Assembly (NCBI GenBank): GCA_964020155.1
Contig: OZ026560.1
Coordinates: forward strand, 767,501-780,000
Length of the DNA: 12,500 nucleotides
Reading direction: 5' to 3'
Source: Chondrilla cf. caribensis
Lineage: Eukaryota; Porifera; Demospongiae; Chondrillida; Chondrillidae
Below the pieces are notes generated by a model that had not been told where the DNA came from, did no database searches, and saw only the letters and a list, made by a program, of their open reading frames with translations. A program made the position numbers and the translations under genes. Of the stretch, positions 7,557 to 12,500 are shown piece after piece; within the stretch, counting starts at the first letter, position 1, and every line of letters starts with the position of its first letter.

Positions 7557-10121
7557 ATATACACCTGCAGTGTTTATGTGTACATACGCACACGTACACA
7601 TACACAAACACTCACAAGCTCCCACACATGTACGGCTTGCTTCCCAGCTGATGAGCAATGACATCTAAACAGTTCACCCCATCGGCCACAAACTGCGTAA
7701 AAATTCCAAATAACCATCAAATTCATAACACACATACTATGTATAGAATAATATTATATACATAATAAAGTCTTTCACTGTTATCACAAGAATGTAATAA
7801 CACAGTGTAAGTAACTTATTACTTAACTTAGCCCATATGTACTCTCAGGCTAGTACACACAATTCACTCGGTTCTTAGCTCACTCAAGTACACTATGTCA
7901 ACCATTATTTTATAGAAAGTATATACCTTTGATGTGAAGCACAGGCTTCATGTGCCCTTGAAGGTACTTAATATGCAAGTTGAATTGTGTTATATCTGGG
8001 AGAAAGTCTCACAGATAGCGAGGTACAATGAAATCTATGTACAAACTGGGGTTTAGCAAGCAATTTTGATTTGAAAGTCACTTTCTGAGGGTAACACACT
8101 GATTCACTAGGATATGGCCATGCTTACGGGTAGTAGTGGTTGTACAAATAGTACCAGTTGTAATAACAGTGATATTTGTACAAAAAGTGATATTTGTACA
8201 AACAGTGATATTTGTACAAACAGTGATATTTGTACAAACAGTGCCATTTGTACAAACAGTGACAGTTGTACAAACAATGACAGTTGTACAAATAGTACAA
8301 GTTGGTCAACATACAACATTTGAATTCATCTCAGTAGTGGACACTTTAGACACAGTTGTGGACAGTTTTCTCTTCACACTGTTGTAGATCATGTTTGGGA
8401 GTATAAGGGTGAGCGGAAAGGGGAGCTGAGTGGCATACCAATGTCTTGTGAAGTCAACGTAGCTTGTGCCGTCCATCCACTGTAGATACAGCTACATGAA
8501 TAGGGCAATAAAGGAGATATGATGGATAATACAACAACAATGAAGGCATTGACAAGAAATGAAAATTAACTTTATTGGGAAGTGTTGACTAAAAAACAAC
8601 AACAACAACAACAAGAATAATGCCATTGCCAATTACAAGAAATACAATGTAAAAGGTACATGTGGTGATGGTGTCTTGTGTATACTAGTTATACAGGTGC
8701 ACCCTAATGGTATGGTGGTGTGGTACAGCTGGTGGTGTGGTACAGCTGTGGGTGTGGTACAGCTGTGGGTGTGGTACAGCTGTGGGTGTGGTACAGCTGG
8801 GGTGTGGTACAGCTGTGGTGTGGTACAGCTGGTAGTGTAGTACAGCTGGGGGTGTGGTACAGCTGGGGGTGTGGTACAGCTGGTGGTGTGGTACAGCTGG
8901 TGGTGCAGTACAGCCAGTGGTGTGGTAAATATCAGTATACATACCACTCACCAAAGCTGGCTGAAGTTTTTCACTGACAAGAGCCTTAAAAGCCAGAGAA
9001 ACTGCCTTCTCCTCGGGATTTAGAGTCTGGTCCAAGTCATACCCCTGTGGTATAAATCATTATTAACGATCATTAAGAAATATCAATATTAAGTACTATT
9101 AATACAAATCACATTCATTATAATATTATATAGGACTATAATACGTGTACGTATAGTAAATACCTATAATATGTACTTGTATCCTGGTTGAGGGGAAGAT
9201 CAAAGAGAAATCCGTGCGTACATAAGCCATGTAGCACAGGTCAGTGATACAGCACAGGTCACCAGACAGGTTTCATTGTTAGGATTAATTGTGTGAGAAC
9301 AAGGCAGGAAATTAGTAAACACATTTCTACTGCACATACTATGTTGTATTGAGCTGTGCCCATATTTTTGTTGCAAAAATTGTCTATTTTTCACTACATC
9401 AGGATATTACTATTACATACAGGAAGAAAAGAAATACCAATTGAGCTGGTTATAGTGAAATTCTGACGAAGTAGAAATGTCTGAGTCTCTGAGATTCAGC
9501 AAAATACAGCAAAAAGTACTTTGCTTGCAATTCGAAAGGACGAAGGTTTTTTCAATAATCACCAAGTACTGTACAATAACTCCACCTTTTCACCACGTTC
9601 TGTACAATGCACCCACCATTGTCACCACGTTCTGTACAATGCACCCACCATTGTCACCACGTTCTGTACAATAAACCCACCTTTGCCATTAAGTGCTGTA
9701 TGATCTGGTCTGCATTGGAAATAGTACGTTGTCCATCTGTGAGAGTAGGGAATTTCCCTAGCCGGTTGGAAAAGGTGCATGGGAGATAAAAAAGACATCA
9801 TGACTTTGTGCTGGTGGACCACTGGATATGTAGCGAACACACAGCCTCACCAGATGTGAACAGCAACATGCACATATACGTATACACACATCCACAAACA
9901 CAAGAGCATAGTGAATGCACCAGCTGCACATCGGGTAGTCTAGCTTAGCCGGATTAAGATGGTATTCTTGAGTGATAGCAAATATTCCTTTTTGAAGAGA
10001 GGGAATGATGCTCGGATGGCTAATTCGTACCACACATGCACACCACACACACGCGCCCGCACAGACACACACACGCACACATGTACACACATGCACACAC
10101 ATGCAAACACATGCACACACT

Positions 10122-10213
<92 letters not shown>

Positions 10214-10497
10214 TTGGGGATTTCCAGGGATAGCATGTGGGGACATGGAAAACGTCACATTTAGAGAATCGAATGTATGCCTAAAGATTCGAATAAAAGA
10301 AGAAACGTTAATAGGGCATCATACACTGTAACATACATCCACATGTGTCGAATATTATAAATGTAGTAATAATTGTACAGTCTTTACAGAAGTCCATCAG
10401 TTGTAAATCCAGTAGGCAACAAACGTACCAAGACTTCCAAGCTGTCACTTTCAAAGGAGGGTACGTACTCGTCCCCAGAGTGATACACCAACTCCAT
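6803..10497 (-). CDS. MTX1: Metaxin (MTX1/MTX3-type), complete, eight exons
   Basis: Metaxins are GST-fold proteins of the mitochondrial outer membrane, part of the SAM/MIB machinery that inserts beta-barrel proteins. Coding exons (complement): 10497-10429, 10280-10211, 9757-9681, 9044-8952, 8491-8315, 7692-7616, 7456-7296, 6990-6803. All junctions are GT...AG with matching phase, giving 303 residues (human MTX1 is 317). Recognisable blocks in order: MELVYHSG (1-8, like MELFCWSG); AYIRF...YPWKSP (24-45, like TYARF...NPWQSP); GYDLDQTL and EKLQPAL (73-103); [23 protein letters not shown] (108-130); [31 protein letters not shown] (the GST C-terminal domain core, about 171-198); NLVDYCNRI (about 223-231). 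A hydrophobic segment at about 263-279 ([17 protein letters not shown]) is the C-terminal membrane anchor, which favours MTX1. The KxEKYNA-like stretch before GYDL is about five residues short, so a tiny exon could be missing. The other uncertainty is the exon 5 donor (8315 or 8318). Confidence 0.9.
6991..7295. repeat. Metaxin intron 7: degenerate ~18-bp minisatellite
   Basis: From about 7024 to 7280 the intron is built of variants of TTGTACAGACAGTGACAG (TTGTACAAATAGTG, CGTACAGACAATA, TTGTACAGAGAGTGACAG). The unit resembles the better-preserved 18-mer in intron 5. The weak open frames here come from the repeat. Confidence 0.8.
7497..7555. repeat. Perfect (GT)n microsatellite in metaxin intron 6
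   Basis: About 29 uninterrupted GT units (AC on the transcribed strand). It occupies over a third of a 159 bp intron and lies about 40 bp from the exon 7 acceptor. Confidence 0.97.
7693..8314 (-). other. MTX1: Metaxin intron 5
   Basis: The intron is bounded by GTATGT (8314-8309) and TTTACGCAG (acceptor at 7693). Its first part holds the 18-bp minisatellite (8135-8304). The rest, 7700-8130, is AT-rich sequence in which I see no exon that preserves the reading frame. Confidence 0.7.
8135..8304. repeat. 18-bp minisatellite, about nine copies, metaxin intron 5
   Basis: The unit is AGTGATATTTGTACAAAC, with central copies almost identical and outer ones varied (AGTGACAGTTGTACAAAC). Because 18 is divisible by three, all frames stay open through it, giving artefactual LFVQIS-type repeats. 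Confidence 0.95.
8595..8614. repeat. (AAC)n microsatellite
   Basis: About six AAC units within metaxin intron 4, preceded by shorter ACAACAACAA near 8531. Confidence 0.85.
8708..8930. repeat. 15-17-bp GGTGTGGTACAGCTG minisatellite, about 12 copies, metaxin intron 4
   Basis: GTGTGGTACAGCTG recurs about twelve times with GGG/TGG length variation between copies. It starts about 20 bp inside the exon 4 donor (8951). On the transcribed strand the unit reads CAGCTGTACCACAC. Confidence 0.95.
9045..9559 (-). other. MTX1: Metaxin intron 3, non-repetitive part
   Basis: The stretch between the exon 4 acceptor (CCACAG ending at 9045) and the 32-bp minisatellite is AT-rich. I see no convincing additional exon. 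Short open frames at 9200-9394 show no known domain. Confidence 0.5.
9560..9686. repeat. 32-bp minisatellite overlapping the metaxin exon 3 splice donor
   Basis: The unit CACCACGTTCTGTACAATGC followed by ACCCACCATTGT starts at 9560 (31 bp, diverged), 9591, 9623 and 9655. The copy at 9655 runs over the exon 3 5' splice site at 9680/9681. Each copy carries a donor-like GTGG(G/A) sequence on the minus strand. Confidence 0.9.
9758..10210 (-). other. MTX1: Metaxin intron 2
   Basis: The donor is GTGTGTGT at 10210, the end of the CA/GT tract, and the acceptor is CCGGCTAG ending at 9758. The half nearer exon 3 (9760-10020) has no repeat and no supported exon; open frames through it stop being metaxin-like beyond the acceptor. 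Confidence 0.65.
10030..10210. repeat. CA-rich tract ending in perfect (CA)n, about 42 units
   Basis: A degenerate CACATGCACACA zone (10030-10125) leads into about 85 bp of uninterrupted CA (10126-10210). Its right end directly abuts metaxin exon 2. It produces several spurious Thr/His- and Cys/Val-rich open frames on both strands. Confidence 0.97.
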
Positions 10498-10613
10498 ATC
10501 CACAGACACAGCGATTTCTCGAGGATTAACGTTGAGTTAAGCGCCTCTCAATTTATACAGCAGTAACACTTATGTAATGTATAAAATCACAGCTGATACA
10601 CTGACATGGATAA
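10498..10613. promoter_or_regulatory. Divergent metaxin / CDK7 promoter
   Basis: Only 116 bp separates the two start codons. TATAAA occurs on the minus strand at 10557-10552 (55 bp before the metaxin ATG) and on the plus strand at 10580-10585 (29 bp between it and the CDK7 ATG). The two boxes face away from each other with 22 bp between them. No CRE is present here. Their use as TATA boxes is inferred. Confidence 0.7.
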
Positions 10614-10626
10614 ATGGCCGAATTAA
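10606..10626 (+). other. Short upstream ORF overlapping the CDK7 start
   Basis: ATGGATAAATGGCCGAATTAA encodes six residues in the +2 frame relative to CDK7 and overlaps its ATG at 10614. It has G at -3 and G at +4. It matters only if transcription starts upstream of 10606. Confidence 0.35.
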
Positions 10627-11055
10627 AGAAACATAAGCGGTATAAAAAGATTGACTTTCTTGGAGAAGGACAGGTATTATTTAGCTCATTGCAAGGTCTC
10701 TGGGACCATTTCATTCCTTCACCATTTCTCTTCTCAGTTTGCTACTGTATACAAAGCAGAAGATGTCGAAGACAATAATAAGATAGTTGCTGTGAAGAAG
10801 ATAAAGTTGAAGATGTCCAATTCCCTTAGAGATGGTGTGCTTCTTAGTCGTGTTCGTAGCTATCATTGCACGCAGGACATCTTACTAGTGCCTCCTGTAT
10901 GCTCGCAGGTGTCGACAGAACAGCTCTAAGGGAAATTAAACTACTTCAAGAAATCAGTCATCCAAACATTATAGGAGTGAGTATCTAGAGTACTCAGTAT
11001 AGTGTGTATTTGTGGCACTGAGTGAGGTGTGCATTTCATGTTTGTTGTGTTTTGC

Positions 11056-11132
<77 letters not shown>

Positions 11133-11135
11133 ATG

Positions 11136-11171
<36 letters not shown>

Positions 11172-11592
11172 CATACTGTATGTATATATGCATGTGGACC
11201 AGTAGTGTGTGAACATCTGTGGTTTATATGTGCAGGGATATATGCACCCTTACCAGCCTCCCTATAGCTGCAGCACAAATGAGTAATAGTCCCCCCAACT
11301 AGACCCATAACCACTTCCTTGTGTTCAACCTGCCATTTTGTGCTTGAAAAATTGTGAACGGCGGAGTGGAAATAAGGAGACACACTGATTTCAATTGCTT
11401 AGACTATTGGTTGGTGTGTAGTGCATATGCACTGTATGCATGTTTACGTGTACAAGAAGTACCTCAAACACACAAATGCACAAACATGTTAAGTGAATAA
11501 ATACACGTTGCTGTTTTTTACAGCTGTTGGATGTTTTTAGCCACAAGGGAAATATAAGTTTAGTATTTGATTACATGGATATGGACCTCGAG
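10614..11592 (+). CDS. CDK7: Cyclin-dependent kinase 7, exons 1-4 (partial)
   Basis: CDK7 is the catalytic subunit of the CDK-activating kinase and of TFIIH, phosphorylating cell-cycle CDKs and RNA polymerase II. Coding exons: 10614-10673, 10738-10834, 10909-10976, 11524-11592; phases match at every junction and 98 residues are visible. The glycine loop GEGQ|FATVY (17-25) is split by intron 1. AVKKIKL (38-44) holds the catalytic lysine at 40. [20 protein letters not shown] (56-75) is the CDK7 version of the PSTAIRE helix, with the conserved Glu at 61. Exon 4, [19 protein letters not shown] to DLE (76-98), aligns without gaps to human CDK7. The HRD, DFG and T-loop lie beyond the window. A TAA immediately precedes the ATG, which fixes the start. 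Introns 1 and 2 are only 64 and 74 bp. Confidence 0.95.
10977..11523 (+). other. CDK7: CDK7 intron 3
   Basis: The 547 bp intron is bounded by GTGAGT and TTTTTTACAG. It contains the GT microsatellite at 11058-11171. The remaining 11172-11520 shows no gene, apart from an isolated AATAAA near 11496 that precedes the acceptor. Confidence 0.75.
11058..11171. repeat. (TG)n microsatellite with GCGT/GCATGCAT interruptions
   Basis: About 114 bp of TG dinucleotides in the sense orientation of CDK7 intron 3, broken by a GCGT and a GCATGCATG word. Confidence 0.97.
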
Positions 11593-11666
11593 GTGAGTGA
11601 ATGCATGTGTGTTTACATATACAGTCCAATGTACCTATTACAGTTTGTACTGGTGTACTTATGTAT

Positions 11667-11842
11667 ACAGTGGAACCTCTCTATTAAGGACACTTTGGGA
11701 CCTTAATTTCGGTCCTCATTACAGAGGTTTCCTCAGTTCAGAGGTCACTTAATACACTACTGTATTACACGGGGACACAGAATGTTGTCCTCATTATAGA
11801 GGTGTTTGCAATTCAGAGATTCGTAATGGAGAGGTTTCACTG
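11667..11842. mobile_element. MITE-like element with imperfect terminal inverted repeats
   Basis: The left end ACAGTGGAACCTCTCTATTA is inverse to the right end TAATGGAGAGGTTTCACTGT (18 of 20 positions). The interior has AGGACACTTTGGGACC, ATTATAGAGGTG and ATTCAGAG words but no coding sequence. It is about 176 bp and lies in CDK7 intron 4. The CAGTG ends and a TA at the left flank recall Tc1/pogo-type elements, but no clean target duplication is seen on the right. Confidence 0.7.
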
Positions 11843-11969
11843 TTTGTACTAAAATCCAACTTACTCTTAATATGTACATTGTAGGGCGTACCAAATTTGT
11901 ACTTCTTATCAGAAGTATGTACATTCTATCAGTACTGGTTGACAGTGTTAAGTCTATGTAATAATCATG

Positions 11970-12500
11970 AGCGAATACTAACCAGAAGTTCGTACTAACC
12001 ATTAGTGTGTACTAACCAGGAGTGTGTACTAACCAGGAGTTCGTACTAACCAGGAGTGTGTACTAACTAGGAGAGTATACTAACCAGGAGTGTGTACTAA
12101 TCAGGAGTGTGTACTAACCATTAGTGTGTACTAATCAGGACTTCATACTAACCAGGAGTGTGTACTAACCAGGAGTGTGTACTAACCAGGAGTATGTACT
12201 AACCAGGAGTGTATACTAACCAGGAGTGTGTACTAACCAGGAGTGTGTACCAACCAAGAGTGTGTACTGACCAAGAATGTGTACTGACCAGGAGTGTGTA
12301 CTGTACTAACCAGGAGTATGTACTAACCAGGACTTCATACTAACCAGGAGTGTGTACTAACCAGGAGTGTGTACTAACCAGGAGTGTGTACTGTACTAAC
12401 CAGGAGTATGTACTAACCAGGACTTCATACTAACCAGGAGTGTGTACTAACCAGGAGTGTGTACTAACCAGGAGTGTGTACTAACCAGGAGTGTGTACTA
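11970..12500. repeat. 18-bp TACTAACCAGGAGTGTG minisatellite, about 28 units
   Basis: The unit is GTGTGTACTAACCAGGA, with variants carrying TTCG, TTCAT, GTAT or CTGTAC. About 25 exact TACTAAC heptamers are present. The array continues past the window edge. A 90 bp higher-order unit is visible at 12301-12390 and 12391-12480. Confidence 0.97.

Larger units (their letters stand above)
11593..12500 (+). other. CDK7: CDK7 intron 4 (partial)
   Basis: The intron begins with the strong donor GTGAGTG at 11593 and is still open at the window end. It contains the MITE-like element and the TACTAAC minisatellite. No acceptor-exon combination resembling the next CDK7 block (VIIKD...) is present. Confidence 0.75.

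Noticed and set aside
7927..7995. Possible extra metaxin exon with good-looking splice sites (TTTCTCCCAG / GTATAT)
   Set aside because: Its only open frame is incompatible with the phase-0 end of exon 5 (the required frame begins ATA TAA), and exons 5 and 6 already align with human metaxin without a gap.
8135..8304. CRISPR-like regular repeats (also at 11970-12500)
   Set aside because: The units are contiguous with no unique spacers and lie in introns of eukaryotic genes.
8107..8323. LFVQIS / SDICTN repeat protein
   Set aside because: An 18-bp minisatellite keeps all frames open; it lies inside a metaxin intron between phase-compatible exons.
8633..8977. Tyr-His-Thr and Val-Val-Trp rich open frames
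   Set aside because: They arise from the 15-17-bp GGTGTGGTACAGCTG repeat; only 9044-8952 is coding, as metaxin exon 4.
10005..10331. Thr/His-rich and Cys/Val-rich open frames on both strands
   Set aside because: They are translations of the CA/GT microsatellite, which is open in every frame; the same applies to frames at 584-987, 7302-7664 and 10941-11383.
1..12500. tRNA, rRNA or selenocysteine-type RNA genes, and toxin or defence systems
   Set aside because: I saw no cloverleaf-like stems with TTCRA motifs, no rRNA signature and no toxin, nuclease or defence-protein coding sequence on either strand.

Overview
The window looks like nuclear DNA from an invertebrate animal. Four conserved eukaryotic genes can be read, all split by short GT-AG introns, in a background of GT/CA microsatellites, minisatellites, satellite arrays and small inverted-repeat elements. 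A marine invertebrate, perhaps a sponge, is my best guess from the gene compactness and repeat style, but nothing here proves the phylum. No bacterial operons, CRISPR arrays or viral genes are visible. The gene models were assembled by hand from translated exons, splice consensus, phase matching and recalled family sequences; no database search was run.

Layout. (1) Positions 1-1194, minus strand: 5' exons of mitochondrial CLPX, running off the left edge, with a GT/TCTG microsatellite in intron 1. A perfect CRE octamer lies 100 bp upstream of its ATG. (2) 1346-2440: degenerate repeats of about 370 bp with hairpins and a short telomere-like tract. (3) 2440-5240: a satellite with a monomer of about 187 bp, twelve copies in one orientation, then an abrupt inversion and three to four copies in the other orientation. 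(4) 5250-5619: satellite remnants, then a SERF promoter with a second perfect CRE. (5) 5620-6085, plus strand: a complete three-exon SERF gene, poly(A) signal near 6540. (6) 6803-10497, minus strand: a complete eight-exon metaxin gene, convergent with SERF. (7) 10498-10613: a 116 bp divergent promoter. (8) From 10614, plus strand: the first four coding exons of CDK7, running off the right edge inside a TACTAAC minisatellite.

Two genes (CLPX, metaxin) encode mitochondrial proteins, one (SERF) a small protein-aggregation factor, and one (CDK7) the TFIIH/CAK kinase. They are ordinary housekeeping genes and I see no evidence that they form one pathway. The unusual content is non-coding. Six of seven metaxin introns carry tandem repeats. 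One metaxin 5' splice site is formed by the end of a long CA/GT tract, and another has been tandemly copied into a minisatellite. The CDK7 intron carries about 25 copies of a perfect branch-point-like heptamer. I found no convincing undescribed protein system.
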